Counted from the stretch's first letter, positions 1 through 9,161 are shown. The stretch is 64,000 nucleotides of DNA from Hymenobacter actinosclerus (GCF_900111515.1 NZ_FOHS01000001.1:1371419-1435418), one strand, 5' to 3'. Program-made: numbers and translations. The notes: generated by a model not told the origin, from the sequence alone.

Positions 1-212
1 CTACTGGCAGCAAGAAAGCCGCGCCCTCGAAGGCTGGCAGCGCCGCCAAAGGAGCCGTGGCCAGCGCCACGAGCAAGGCCGCCAGCACCGTGAAGAAGGC
101 CGCCGATAAAACCAGCGCCGCCGCCGGCAAAACCCAGAAATCGGCCGCCGGCTCGGCCGGAGCCGCCAAGAAGGCCGAGAACAAGGCCGATGCCGCCGAC
201 GCCAAGTCGTAA
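1..212 (+). CDS. C-terminal part of an Ala/Lys-rich histone H1-like protein
   Basis: The frame is open from the window edge to TAA at 210-212, and the start lies upstream. All roughly 69 visible residues are a low-complexity tail of Ala, Lys, Ser, Thr and Gly with repeating AAKK, KAA and KSAA units. No globular domain is visible. Such tails occur in bacterial histone H1-like (Hc1/AlgP-like) nucleoid proteins and in other basic low-complexity proteins, so a DNA-binding role is only an inference. An intrinsic terminator follows about 30 bp after the stop. Confidence 0.6.
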   Translation, partial: TGSKKAAPSKAGSAAKGAVASATSKAASTVKKAADKTSAAAGKTQKSAAGSAGAAKKAENKADAADAKS

Positions 213-240
213 GCGGATCGGTTTGCCGAAGTGAAGTAGA

Positions 241-274
241 AAACCCCGTCCGTGCTTTGCGGGCGGGGTTTTTT
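241..274 (+). terminator. Intrinsic terminator after the Ala/Lys-rich gene
   Basis: A GC hairpin (AACCCCG...CGGGGTT) is followed by a run of T, 29 bp after the stop codon at 210-212. Confidence 0.8.
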
Positions 275-374
275 GGTGGTAAGTGGTGAAGACGTGTCAT
301 TCAGCGCGAAGCAAATAATGAGGTTGGTGCATCATTCACCTAACCACTGATTGCTGCCGTATCTTGCCCTTCTT

Positions 375-2069
375 ATGTTTAAGAACACCATCTCCAATCT
401 TTCGCGCATCCGGCAGGTAGCCGAAGTGCTGATTCGCTACGGCTTCGAAGACGTGGTAACGAGCACGGCCCTGCGCCGGCTGGTGTCGAAAAGTCGGCGC
501 CGCTCGTGGCTGGAGGGCGAGCAGGCCGTGTTTGAAACCACGCGCTGGGAGCGAATCCGGATGGTGATTGAGGAGCTGGGGCCCACCTTCATCAAGCTGG
601 CCCAGGCCCTGAGCAACCGCGCCGACCTGCTGCCCCAGCCGCTGATTGATGAGTTCGAAAAGCTGCAAAGCAACGTGCCGCCCTTTCCGGTGGCGGAGGC
701 GCGCGCCATTATTGAGCGGGAGCTGGGCTGCCCCCTGGAGGAAGTGTTCGACGAGTTCGAAGAGGTGCCGCTGGGCTCGGCCAGCATCGGGCAGGTGCAC
801 GGTGCCCGGCTGCTGACGGGCGAAAAGGTAGTAGTGAAAGTGCAGCGGCCCGACGTGCAGGAAAAGGTGCGCACCGACCTGAGCCTGCTGCACGAGCTGG
901 TGCGGCTGACGGCCGGCTTCCTGAAAAAACAGGGCCTGAGCAACCCCCAGGACATTGTGGACGCCTTTGAGCGCAGCATGACCAAGGAGCTGGACTACAC
1001 CTCCGAGGCCCGCAGCATGGAGCAATTCCGGCTGCTGTATGAGGACTACGACACGTTCTACATCCCCAAACCCTACCGTGAGCTGAGCACCAGCCGCATT
1101 CTGGTGATTGAGTACGTGAGTGGCTGCAAGATTACCGACAAAGCCCAACTGCTGGAGTGGGGCCTGAGCCCCGAAAAGGTGGCCGAAACGGGCATGGAAA
1201 TCTACCTGACCCAGATATTCGAGTTCGGGGCCTTCCACGCCGACCCTCACCCCGGCAACGTGCTGGTGCGCCCCGACGGCACGCTGGTGCTGATCGACTT
1301 TGGCATGGTGGGCCGCCTGACCAAGCAGCAGAAGTACGCCTTCGCGGGCGTGTTCATTGGCATGGCCCGGCAGGATGCGCGCAGCATGGCCCTCAACTTC
1401 CGCCGCCTGGCCCTGACCGCCGAGATTCCCGATATGCGGGCCTTCGAAGCCGATTTAAGCCAGCTGATTGAGGATTTCGCTTCGCTCGATGTAAAGGAAA
1501 TGAGCATGTCGGACCTGGCCGACTCGCTACAGGACGTAATTTACCGCTACAAGCTACAGGTGCCCGGCGCGGTATTCCTGATTTTGCGGGCCCTCGTCAT
1601 TCTGGAGGGCATTGGCAAGGTGCTGCACCCGCGCTTCAACACCTTCGAGTTCGTGCGACCCTACGGCGCCAAAATTCTTACCGAGCAGTACTCCCTCGAA
1701 AACATCCAGAGTGAGGCCCTCTACACGGGCACCCAGCTGCTGGCCCTGCTCCAGACGCTGCCCACCGACGTGCGGCAAATCGTGCGTAAAATCTCGCGCG
1801 GCGACCTGCGCCTGCGCGTGGAGCTCAGCGGCTACCAGCTGCTCATGGTGAAGGCCGACGAGCTGGTAGGGCGGAGCATTCTGGCGGCTGTTACGGTGGC
1901 CATTATTCTGTTTGCGGGCCTGAGCTTGCTGGGGCACTACTCGCCGCAAATGCCCTACTACCGCGGGCTGCCCGCCATTACCTGGTGGGCCCTGGCCATA
2001 GCCGCCCTGCTACTGCTGATTCTGCTGCTGCTGGGCACCCGCCGGCCCCGCCGCAAGCGGCCTGAGTAG
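375..2069 (+). CDS. ABC1/UbiB (AarF)-family atypical kinase
   Basis: This is a 564-residue member of the UbiB/ADCK atypical kinase family, which supports isoprenoid quinone metabolism as an ATPase/kinase. Visible motifs, in order, are an ELGPTFIKLAQ block (family KxGQ, here KLAQ), the Ala-rich loop SASIGQVH, the lysine motif VVKVQRP, the catalytic-loop-like FHADPHPGN and the DFG-like LIDFGMVG. Two hydrophobic helices at the C-terminus (about residues 495-555) suggest membrane anchoring, as in other UbiB proteins. I chose ATG 375; an in-frame TTG lies at 351. Bacteroidota use menaquinone, so a ubiquinone-specific name is avoided. It is convergent with the next gene. Confidence 0.9.
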   Translation: MFKNTISNLSRIRQVAEVLIRYGFEDVVTSTALRRLVSKSRRRSWLEGEQAVFETTRWERIRMVIEELGPTFIKLAQALSNRADLLPQPLIDEFEKLQSNVPPFPVAEARAIIERELGCPLEEVFDEFEEVPLGSASIGQVHGARLLTGEKVVVKVQRPDVQEKVRTDLSLLHELVRLTAGFLKKQGLSNPQDIVDAFERSMTKELDYTSEARSMEQFRLLYEDYDTFYIPKPYRELSTSRILVIEYVSGCKITDKAQLLEWGLSPEKVAETGMEIYLTQIFEFGAFHADPHPGNVLVRPDGTLVLIDFGMVGRLTKQQKYAFAGVFIGMARQDARSMALNFRRLALTAEIPDMRAFEADLSQLIEDFASLDVKEMSMSDLADSLQDVIYRYKLQVPGAVFLILRALVILEGIGKVLHPRFNTFEFVRPYGAKILTEQYSLENIQSEALYTGTQLLALLQTLPTDVRQIVRKISRGDLRLRVELSGYQLLMVKADELVGRSILAAVTVAIILFAGLSLLGHYSPQMPYYRGLPAITWWALAIAALLLLILLLLGTRRPRRKRPE

Positions 2070-2127
2070 GGCGCGGCGGGCCGAAGTTTTTTGTTTCCGC
2101 TGCTGGGCACAGTAGCTGTTTTGAGCG

Positions 2128-3258
2128 TCAGAACATCACACTAAAGTTGAACCGGATAGCATTGAGCTGCAGTTTGTCGTAGGGCTCCGGGTCGGCAGGA
2201 ATATAGTCGTAGCGCAATTCCAGCCCTGGAACAAACCCTTTGGGCTGGTAAAAGCTAAGTCCCACGCCGCCAGTGGCTCCAATGGAGCTGGAACCAGGGT
2301 AATCCAGCGGATAGACAACAGGCGCGGGCTCACTCGATTTTTTAATTGCTGCCGTCGACTTGTTACGAAAATTCAGGGCTCCCAGCAGGCCCGCCGCAAC
2401 GTGCGGGCGCAGCAATCCGTGGCCAATAGTGTAGCGCACCGTAATGGGCAATTGCAACTGCCCGTAATCCAGCTTAATTGTGCGGCTGGTGGTGTAAGGT
2501 GCGAAGCCGTTGAACAGGTCCTCCGGGTCGTACTCGCGCCGGATTTTGGAATAGATAAGCTCTGCCCGTATAGAGAAGGCCGATTTGTTGGTGGCCTGCA
2601 CAAGCGCCCCCACCTGGTAGCCGGTGCCACCGCGGCCCGTGGAAACTAAATTTAGTCCGGCCTGAAATCCAGGTAGGAGCCGTAATCCGCCGCTCGTATT
2701 GGCTATAATCTGGCTGGGCTGCTGCAAGCAGGCATTGTAGTCCAGCACCAGCTGGGTTAACCCGCGGGGTGAATAGCGGTATTTGCTTTCCAGCCTTGCG
2801 TCGCTGAAATCGATTTTAGCGCATCTGTTACCCATCACCCGCAGATAAGACAGCCGCGGCACTTCGGCCGATACCTCTACCACGTAGGCTGAATCGGCAG
2901 GTTGCAGAAAAAAGCGGTTAGTACCGTCGGAGGTAACCCCAATAAACAGGCTCACATAGCCGGTAACCAAGGCGGAAACGAACTCTTTCTTTCCATGCGG
3001 CCCTACTTGCCGGGTGGTTTCGAGCAGGCCTTTGGGGTCGCCGTAGCCCCGTAGCTGGTTGGCAGTAAACGAATCCGCCGGCTGGCCAGTCCGGTAGAGC
3101 CAAACTGTTTTAACCGGCTTCTGGGTAATCTTAATTCGCCCTCGTAGCGTGTCGCCAGCCGTCGTCAGCACGTAGTCTTGCCCAGAGCTTTGCGCGTGTA
3201 GAGCGGCGGGCAGCGTTAGAAATAAGAATAAGATCCAGGAGAATATTTCTTTATTCAT
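2128..3258 (-). CDS. Secreted outer-membrane beta-barrel-like protein
   Basis: This 376-residue protein has a clear signal peptide (MNKEIFSWILFLFLTLPAAL, cleavage near AQS). The N-terminal half (about 25-150) is a small beta domain starting YVLTTAGDTLRGRI. The C-terminal half alternates Gly/aromatic strands and ends in Phe (NFSVMF), typical of outer-membrane barrels with PorT/OmpW-like (OMP_b-brl) folds. The start is ATG at 3256-3258, because the upstream in-frame extension precedes the signal peptide and overlaps the promoter. Its ligand or role is not recognisable. Bacteroidota carry many such proteins. Confidence 0.75.
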   Translation of the reverse strand: MNKEIFSWILFLFLTLPAALHAQSSGQDYVLTTAGDTLRGRIKITQKPVKTVWLYRTGQPADSFTANQLRGYGDPKGLLETTRQVGPHGKKEFVSALVTGYVSLFIGVTSDGTNRFFLQPADSAYVVEVSAEVPRLSYLRVMGNRCAKIDFSDARLESKYRYSPRGLTQLVLDYNACLQQPSQIIANTSGGLRLLPGFQAGLNLVSTGRGGTGYQVGALVQATNKSAFSIRAELIYSKIRREYDPEDLFNGFAPYTTSRTIKLDYGQLQLPITVRYTIGHGLLRPHVAAGLLGALNFRNKSTAAIKKSSEPAPVVYPLDYPGSSSIGATGGVGLSFYQPKGFVPGLELRYDYIPADPEPYDKLQLNAIRFNFSVMF

Positions 3259-3318
3259 ATGAACACAGAAAGGAAGAGAATAGCATCGGATAAGGAGCGA
3301 GTATAGCTCAGCCACTGG

Positions 3319-3348
3319 CAAATATATCCTTCTTGCCGAACTGCGCAA
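3319..3348 (-). promoter_or_regulatory. Bacteroidota-type promoter (TTG, 19 bp, TATATTTG)
   Basis: On the minus strand, TTG (3346-3348) and TATATTTG (3319-3326) are separated by exactly 19 bp. This matches the -33/-7 consensus of Bacteroidota housekeeping sigma. It lies about 60 bp upstream of the beta-barrel gene. Confidence 0.7.
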
Positions 3349-3565
3349 CCAACGAAATATGCTAGGTCAGCATTTATATATCGATTGCGCGGGTCTTCCT
3401 TTCACCCCGGTTATTCCGGTTTCAACAGCATGTAGTTGCTGCCCTCTCCCCGGTTGTCGGGCAGCCGGGCCCCGAAAAAAATAACCCTGCGGCCCCTGCC
3501 CTGCGTATCAGCAAGCAGGCGCCACTTGGGTGCCGCTAATGTTGTTTCTTCTTTCCCTTATCTCC

Positions 3566-3775
3566 ATGTCCGATTCCAAGAATACCCCCGACCAAAACGA
3601 CGACAAAGTGTACTCGACCAAAACCGGCAGCACCGCCACCGACCTGACCGGCGCCACCAAGGTAATGACCACTGCCGCCGACGGTGAAACCGACGCCAGC
3701 GCCCCCATCAGCGACCAGGTAGACGAAAAAGCTATTCGTAAGGATGCCCAGGACGGCGACCAGAACAAGAAGTAA
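3566..3775 (+). CDS. Small acidic hydrophilic protein (69 aa)
   Basis: This 69-residue protein is rich in Asp, Thr, Lys and Gln, with no hydrophobic segment, Cys or recognisable domain. It looks intrinsically disordered and cytosolic. Start ATG 3566 (MSDSKN) is preferred over an in-frame ATG at 3530, which would add a short hydrophobic stretch. A very strong hairpin 14 bp after the stop supports it being a real transcription unit. I do not recognise the family; similar short Asp/Thr-rich proteins occur in Hymenobacter-like genomes. Confidence 0.55.
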   Translation: MSDSKNTPDQNDDKVYSTKTGSTATDLTGATKVMTTAADGETDASAPISDQVDEKAIRKDAQDGDQNKK

Positions 3776-3788
3776 GCGGACCTTGTAG

Positions 3789-3844
3789 CCCGCTAAAGCC
3801 CAAGCCCCCACACGGTTCCGTGTGGGGGCTTGGGCTTTAGCGGG
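3789..3844. terminator. Perfect 27-bp inverted repeat, bidirectional terminator candidate
   Basis: Two 27-nt arms are perfectly complementary with a 2-nt centre (TT at 3816-3817). It sits between the convergent small acidic gene and the phosphomutase gene. The stem (CCCGCTAAAGCCC...) is unusually long for an intrinsic terminator and lacks a strong T-run. Confidence 0.6.
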
Positions 3845-3868
3845 TGAGGCGCTTGCCGTTCTGCCGGC

Positions 3869-5605
3869 CTACTCCAGGCCCATATCCCGGATAATGCGCT
3901 GGATTTTCTCGTCGGCGAGGCGGGTGGCCAGGTCGAAGTCCACGGCGGAGGCCAGGGGCTGCTTCACGCTGAAATAGAACTTGATTTTGGGCTCGGTGCC
4001 GCTGGGTCGGGCCGAAATCTTGCTGCCGTCCTCCAGGATAAACTGGAGCACGTTGGAGCTTTCGAGGCCGGTTGCGGTTTCGAGGCCGGTGCGCAGGTCT
4101 TTGATGCGGCCGGTCTTGAAGTCGCGCACCTCCACCACGGGCTGGCCGGCCAGGTTGGCGGGCGGGGTGGCCCGCAGCTCGCGCATCATCTCCTGAATTT
4201 CCTCGGCCCCGCGCTGACCCTTTTTGGTGATGGAAATCAGGTGCTCCTTGTAGAAACCGTAGCGCAGGTACATGGCCACCATTTCCTCGTAGAGCGTGTG
4301 GCCTTGGTCTTTGGCTACGGCGGCCATTTCGGCCAGCAGCGCGCAGGCCGAAATAGCATCCTTGTCGCGCACGAAGTCGCCGAGCATGTAGCCGTAGCTT
4401 TCCTCGCCGCCGCCCACGTAAGTTTCCTGGCCTTCCAGCTCGCGGATGAGGCCGGCAATGTACTTGAAGCCCGTCAGCGTGCGGTAGGCCTTCACGCCCT
4501 GGTAGCGGGCAATGTCGCCGAGCACCTCGCTCGTGACGATGGTGTAGACGATGAAATCCTTGTCGGTGGCTTTGCCGGCCTGCTTGCGGGCCGACAGCAC
4601 GTAGTGGGTGAGCAAAGCGGCCGTCTGGTTGCCGTTGACGAGCACCCACTCGCCGGCCGGGTTTTTTAGGGCGATGCCCACGCGGTCGGAGTCGGGGTCG
4701 GTAGCCAGCACGAGGTCGGCGTCGAGGGCTTTGGCTTCGTCGAGGGCCATCTGCATGGCTACTTTCTCCTCGGGGTTGGGCGAGAGCACCGTGGGAAAGG
4801 AGCCGTCGGGCGTGGCCTGGGCAGTCACGATGTGCAGGTTGTCGAAGCCCAGCTGGGCCAGCGCCGGCGGCACCATGGTAATGCCCGTACCGTGCAGCGG
4901 CGTGTACACGATTTTCAAATCGTGCTGGCGCCGGATGGCTTCGGGGTTGATGCTCAGGCCTTTCACCCGGGCCAGGTAGGCCGCGTCGATTTCGGTTCCG
5001 ATAAGGTGAATGCGGCTCGGCTCGGGCTGGAACTTCACGTCGCGCACCGAGGTAATGGCGTCTACCTCGCGGATGATGTTCTGGTCGTGCGGCGCTACTA
5101 CCTGCGAGCCGTCGTTCCAGTACACTTTAAAGCCGTTGTACTCCTTGGGGTTGTGCGAGGCCGTCACCACGCAGCCGCTCTGGCAGCCCAGCTCCCGGAT
5201 GGCAAACGACAGCTCGGGCGTGGGCCGCAGGCTCTCAAACAGATATACCGTAATGCCGTTGGCCGAGAAGATATCGGCCGCGATGCGCGCGAATTCGGGG
5301 CTGTTGTGGCGCGAGTCGTGGGCCACGGCCACCTTTATTTCCTGCCCCGGAAACGACTGCAACAGGTAGTTGCACAGGCCCTGGGTGGCCATGCCCAGCG
5401 TGTAGCGGTTCATACGGTTCGAGCCCGCACCCATCACGCCCCGCAGTCCGCCGGTGCCAAACTCCAGGTTGCGGTAAAACGCGTCGGACAGCTGCTCGTC
5501 CTGGCCATCGGCCAGCAACTGCCGGATTTCGGCCTGGGTTTCGGCGTCGTAGTCGTCGGTGAGCCAGCCGTTGATTTTGGTTTGCAGGTCGGGGGAGAGC
5601 GGCAT
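3869..5605 (-). CDS. Phospho-sugar mutase (phosphoglucomutase/phosphomannomutase)
   Basis: This 578-residue alpha-D-phosphohexomutase interconverts hexose 1- and 6-phosphates in the cytosol for glycan and nucleotide-sugar supply. It has the phosphoserine loop TASHNPKEYNG (Ser150), the metal loop DPDSD (303-307), the sugar-binding loop GGGEES (398-403) and the phosphate-binding RPSGTEPK (533-540). Length and motif order fit the long PgcA-like subgroup. The start is ATG at 5603-5605 (MPLSPDL); the upstream extension is repeat-derived low-complexity sequence. Substrate (glucose or mannose) cannot be set from sequence alone. Upstream is a 430-bp repeat-filled spacer. Confidence 0.93.
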   Translation of the reverse strand: MPLSPDLQTKINGWLTDDYDAETQAEIRQLLADGQDEQLSDAFYRNLEFGTGGLRGVMGAGSNRMNRYTLGMATQGLCNYLLQSFPGQEIKVAVAHDSRHNSPEFARIAADIFSANGITVYLFESLRPTPELSFAIRELGCQSGCVVTASHNPKEYNGFKVYWNDGSQVVAPHDQNIIREVDAITSVRDVKFQPEPSRIHLIGTEIDAAYLARVKGLSINPEAIRRQHDLKIVYTPLHGTGITMVPPALAQLGFDNLHIVTAQATPDGSFPTVLSPNPEEKVAMQMALDEAKALDADLVLATDPDSDRVGIALKNPAGEWVLVNGNQTAALLTHYVLSARKQAGKATDKDFIVYTIVTSEVLGDIARYQGVKAYRTLTGFKYIAGLIRELEGQETYVGGGEESYGYMLGDFVRDKDAISACALLAEMAAVAKDQGHTLYEEMVAMYLRYGFYKEHLISITKKGQRGAEEIQEMMRELRATPPANLAGQPVVEVRDFKTGRIKDLRTGLETATGLESSNVLQFILEDGSKISARPSGTEPKIKFYFSVKQPLASAVDFDLATRLADEKIQRIIRDMGLE

Positions 5606-6036
5606 ATTTATAGAAGTGAGTAGGGAGACATGAGAAGTGAGACGCGGGACGAAGATAGAGGGGAGATGCGAGTACGGAGAAGGGAATATCGAGAAGGGAG
5701 AAGTTACAGCAATTTTCAGGTTGCGGTACAGGACGACGAGACGCAACAGTTGGCGTCTCGTCGTCCTGTACAGCTCAGTAGCACAACATCAGCAACGATG
5801 AGACGCCAACTGTTGCGTCTCGTCGTCCTGTTCCTGAACTCGAAATTGGGTGTAGAAATAAGACCGCCATTCAGAGCGAAGCGAAGAATCCCGCGTGAAG
5901 CCGTTAGGAGCCATCCTGACGATTAGCACGCGAGATTCTTCGCTTCGCTCTGAATGACGGTCCGCTTCAGGCCCAAGCCGTCAGCGTCTCCCCTCTCATT
6001 TCTCTGTACTCACTTCTCAATACCTCACTTCTAATC
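5606..6036. repeat. Nested inverted-repeat spacer with three repeat families
   Basis: This 431-bp spacer holds no gene. Three layers are nested. The outer layer has GAGAAGTGAG-type repeats at about 5611-5700, answered by CTCACTTCT-type copies at about 5999-6030. The middle layer is an inverted pair of AGGACGACGAGACGCAACAG type (5730-5768 and about 5798-5830). The inner layer is a 35-nt arm pair containing CATTCAGAGCGAAGCGAAG (5862-5898 and 5926-5963, about two mismatches). The inner family recurs at 12063-12155. Confidence 0.75.
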
Positions 6037-7170
6037 CTACAGGTTGCCCCGCAGGCCCTGCTCGCGCTCAATGGCCTCAAACAGCGCCTTGAAGTTGCCC
6101 TTGCCGAAGCTCTTGGCGCCTTTACGCTGGATGATTTCGTAGAACACGGTGGGCCGGTCCTCAACGGGCTTGGTGAAAATCTGGAGCAGGTAGCCTTCCT
6201 CGTCGCGGTCGATGAGCAGGTTCAGCTCGCGCACACTGTCGAGGTCTTCGTCGATGTGGCCCACGCGCTCCAGCAGGTCGTCGTAGTAAGTGGCCGGCAC
6301 GTTGAGAAACTCCACGCCGCGGCGGCGCAGCTCCGTTACCGTCGTGCGGATGTCGTCGGTGAGCAAGGCCATGTGCTGCACGCCGGGGCCGTGGTAGAAG
6401 TCGAGGTATTCCTCAATCTGGCTCTTTTTCTTGCCTTCGGCGGGCTCGTTGATGGGAAATTTCACGAAGCCGTTGCCGTTGCTGACCACCTTGCTCATCA
6501 GGGCCGAATACTCGGTCGAGATGTCGTCGTCGTCGAAGGTAATGAGCAGCTTGAAGCCCAGCACGTCCTCGTAAAACTTCACCCACTGGTTCATCTCGCC
6601 CCAGCCCACGTTGCCCACGCAATGGTCGACCACCTGCAAACCCACCGGGTTGCCCTGGGGGACGTTGCTGGTGCGGGCCACGAAGCCCGGCAGAAAGGGG
6701 CCGGTGTAGTTGCTGCGCTCCACGAAGGTATGGATGGTTTCGCCGTAAGTATAGATGCCGGCCAGCGTGACGGAGCCGTTTTCGTCCTCGATAACGTAGG
6801 GCTCGAAGGCTACTTTGGCGCCGCGCTTGGTGGTTTCCTCAAACGATTTGCGGGCGTCGTCCACCCACAGGGCCATTACCTTCACGCCGTCGCCGTGCTG
6901 GGCTACGTGGCGGGTAATGTCGGAGTCGGGCAGCAGCGAGGTGGTGAGCACCAGCCGGATTTTGTTTTGCTGGAGCACGTAGGAGGCCCGGTCGCGCACG
7001 CCGGTTTCGGGGCCGGCGTAGGCCACCAGCTCGAAGCCGAACGCGGCCTGGTAGAAGTAAGCCGACTGCTTGGCGTTGCCGACGTAGAATTCGAGGTAGT
7101 CGGTGCCGTTGAGGGGCAGGAAGTCGTGGGCGGGGTGGGCCTGCACGGCCGGCGAAGTCATGGTTTGCAT
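6037..7170 (-). CDS. hppD: 4-hydroxyphenylpyruvate dioxygenase
   Basis: This 377-residue non-haem iron dioxygenase converts 4-hydroxyphenylpyruvate to homogentisate, the second step of tyrosine degradation. It has two vicinal-oxygen-chelate halves. The iron ligands are His183 (VVDHCVGN), His266 (GVQHMALL) and Glu345 (VFYEIIQRKG). The conserved C-terminal gate helix (GNFKALFEAIE) is present. Length is standard. The start is ATG at 7168-7170 (MQTMTSP); a longer frame upstream would run into the promoter region of the divergent gene at 7328. The phenylalanine hydroxylases near the window end feed the same pathway. Confidence 0.97.
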   Translation of the reverse strand: MQTMTSPAVQAHPAHDFLPLNGTDYLEFYVGNAKQSAYFYQAAFGFELVAYAGPETGVRDRASYVLQQNKIRLVLTTSLLPDSDITRHVAQHGDGVKVMALWVDDARKSFEETTKRGAKVAFEPYVIEDENGSVTLAGIYTYGETIHTFVERSNYTGPFLPGFVARTSNVPQGNPVGLQVVDHCVGNVGWGEMNQWVKFYEDVLGFKLLITFDDDDISTEYSALMSKVVSNGNGFVKFPINEPAEGKKKSQIEEYLDFYHGPGVQHMALLTDDIRTTVTELRRRGVEFLNVPATYYDDLLERVGHIDEDLDSVRELNLLIDRDEEGYLLQIFTKPVEDRPTVFYEIIQRKGAKSFGKGNFKALFEAIEREQGLRGNL

Positions 7171-7293
7171 AGAAGGGTGGCTTATTGAGCGGGAAATCGG
7201 TTGGATTGGGTAAAAATACGGGTTTTTGCTGATTGGTTTCCTGCAGCACCGTGGCGTTCTTACGTATCCACCAAAAAACCAAACCGCACTTCT

Positions 7294-7301
7294 TACCTTT
7301 G
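7294..7301 (+). promoter_or_regulatory. TAnnTTTG -7 element
   Basis: TACCTTTG lies 26 bp before ATG 7328, in the divergent spacer with hppD. No TTG is found at the expected -33 spacing, so this is a -7 match only. Confidence 0.45.
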
Positions 7302-7327
7302 CCAACGAACCTATTGCCATTCGCCTT

Positions 7328-7714
7328 ATGAATTCGGAAGAGCTGAACAATGCCCTCGTGGCCCTTATCGACAAGAAAGCCGAGCTGCAGAAACTCACCT
7401 ACGACGATGCCCGCTACGACGACATCGAAGAAGAACTTCACGACCTCGAAGACGACTTCAACGAGGAATACGGCCCGTTCCTGGAAGCGGCCCTCGAGAA
7501 AGTGCACGATGCGCTCAGCTCCGATACCGACGTGCTGCTGCCCACGGCCTATCTGCCCGCCGGGGCCGGTGCCAAGCCAGGCCCCAAGGAGGGCGTCTGG
7601 ATTGATTCGGAGAAGTACTCCGGCAAGGAAGCCCGCCTGACGCTGGTGCCCAACCCCGTCCGCCTGATGCTCACGGTGGGCAAAGCCGTGCAGGAGGAAG
7701 TGTGGAAGGCGTAG
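7328..7714 (+). CDS. Conserved hypothetical acidic protein (128 aa)
   Basis: This 128-residue cytosolic protein has an acidic helical N-terminal half (about residues 1-60, rich in Asp/Glu/Leu, likely coiled coil) and a C-terminal beta-like part (EARLTLVPNPVRLMLTV). There is no signal peptide, catalytic motif or Cys. Start ATG 7328 follows a TACCTTTG element by 26 bp. I do not recognise the family. It is divergently transcribed from hppD, which alone is weak evidence of a link. Confidence 0.7.
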   Translation: MNSEELNNALVALIDKKAELQKLTYDDARYDDIEEELHDLEDDFNEEYGPFLEAALEKVHDALSSDTDVLLPTAYLPAGAGAKPGPKEGVWIDSEKYSGKEARLTLVPNPVRLMLTVGKAVQEEVWKA

Positions 7715-7740
7715 GGTTGAATTATAAATTTTGAATTAAG

Positions 7741-7780
7741 AATGGGAGCCGGCGGCAGGGTCGTGGGCTCCCATTTTTTT
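7741..7780 (+). terminator. Intrinsic terminator
   Basis: The stem AATGGGAGCC / GGGCTCCCATT is followed by seven T, 27 bp after the stop of the 128-residue gene. Confidence 0.85.
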
Positions 7781-7897
7781 GTTTATCTGTTGAAACCTAG
7801 GGGCGAGGTATACACCAGCACCCCTGACCGAAGCTCCTACAGACTATACTTCCTCACCGATTCGAAATTCATCATCTAAAATTTATAATTCACCAAA

Positions 7898-8251
7898 GTG
7901 CTCTACCGCATCAGCCAAGCCAACGACTGGGAGCTAGCCCAGCAAACCGGTTTTTTCGCCAGCCCCGACCTGGCGGCCGAGGGCTTTATTCATGCGTCGG
8001 AGCTGGGGCAGGTGCTGGAAACGGCCCGGCTGTACTACGCCAATAGCCCTAGGGCGCTGCTGCTGGAACTGGACGAAGAGGTCCTGCTGGCGGCTGGCGT
8101 GCGGGTGGAGCGGGAGTGGGCGGCGGGCCGGCAGGCGTGGTTTCCGCACGTATTTGGGCCGGTGCCGTTGGCAGCCGTGCGCCGGGTGTGGCCGCTGCCC
8201 GTGGCCGCCAATGGTATGGCCGCGCTGCCGCCGGCGCTGGCAGGGCGGTAA
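7898..8251 (+). CDS. DUF952 family protein
   Basis: This 117-residue protein matches the DUF952 pattern: an N-terminal YRIS...W segment, the GFIHAS signature near residue 30, and an acidic LLLELDEE strand followed by a proline/phenylalanine-rich HVFGPVPL stretch. The biochemical function of the family is unknown; it resembles glutathione-S-transferase-like or toxin-related folds only loosely. The start is GTG 7898, which places the conserved region at the usual distance from the N-terminus. No better ATG exists upstream. Confidence 0.8.
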   Translation: MLYRISQANDWELAQQTGFFASPDLAAEGFIHASELGQVLETARLYYANSPRALLLELDEEVLLAAGVRVEREWAAGRQAWFPHVFGPVPLAAVRRVWPLPVAANGMAALPPALAGR

Positions 8252-8366
8252 GGCGTTGAAAGAATGGATGAAAACGGTACTATTGTTGCGCGAAACAGTG
8301 AATCAATTACTGCCGGCCCGATAACCCGGTTTCAGCTTTTACCTATCCACTTTAACGCGCTGCTTT

Positions 8367-9161
8367 ATGCCATCTACTACTACCTCTTCGTCTGGGCGGC
8401 GGCTGGGCACAGCGGCCGCACTTCTGCTTGGCCCGCTGCTGACGGCCTGCGCGCCCGGCCAAACCCTGAGTGTAGCCCCCGCCAGCCAGGGTGCGGGGCC
8501 CGTTAGCAGCCTCATCAGCCACCCCGACAGCGTGTACGTACGCTTTCACTTTGTGCGGGCCGAGCCCAAGGAGCTGGTTTTCGAGGCCGAATTCAGCAAC
8601 GCCGCCAACCACTCCATTACCATCGATCCGACGCGCTTTTACTACCTGCCGCTGCCTGACAGCGCGGCTGTGCAAACGGGCGTTTCGGTGGCGGCGGCCC
8701 CGGCTGTGGCCGCAGGGCGACACCTGGCTTTCAGCCCCGAAATGCGGCTCGACTCCATGGCCCAGCGGCGCGACGAGCTGGCGTACAAAGCCAGTCGGGT
8801 CGGTTTGCTGGAAGTGCTGCTGCTGGTTGCCAATACGGCCGAAAGCGTGGCCAGCGTTAATCGGCGCGATACGCCCATCGAGCGAACCAGCCGGCAGGTA
8901 CGGCAGCAGGGCGGGCAGGCCTTCTTTGAGGTGCAGCGGGTGGTGCGGGCCGTGCAGGCCCAAAAGCTGAACACCACTGTGGCCGAACAGGCCGTGAGCA
9001 GCCTGCGCCGCGCCACCCTGCAGCCCGGCGACCGGGCGGTGGGCCTCGTGTATTTCCCGCGCCTCGACGCGGCCCCGCAGCTCCGGTTCGTGCTGGCTTT
9101 CGACGAGCACCCGGTGCAGTTCGACTTCAGCCAGCAGCTGCGCAAAACAACCCAGCGGTAA
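8367..9161 (+). CDS. Putative lipoprotein
   Basis: This 264-residue protein has a signal peptide and lipobox LLTAC (Cys28), so it is a likely cell-envelope lipoprotein. The mature part is mostly beta (SVYVRFHFVRAEPKELVFEA) with a central helical segment and ends in FVLAFDEHPVQFDF, resembling a small immunoglobulin-like or DUF-type beta sandwich. No catalytic motif is seen. It is preceded by a DUF952 gene on the same strand with a 115-bp spacer. Function unknown. Confidence 0.75.
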   Translation: MPSTTTSSSGRRLGTAAALLLGPLLTACAPGQTLSVAPASQGAGPVSSLISHPDSVYVRFHFVRAEPKELVFEAEFSNAANHSITIDPTRFYYLPLPDSAAVQTGVSVAAAPAVAAGRHLAFSPEMRLDSMAQRRDELAYKASRVGLLEVLLLVANTAESVASVNRRDTPIERTSRQVRQQGGQAFFEVQRVVRAVQAQKLNTTVAEQAVSSLRRATLQPGDRAVGLVYFPRLDAAPQLRFVLAFDEHPVQFDFSQQLRKTTQR

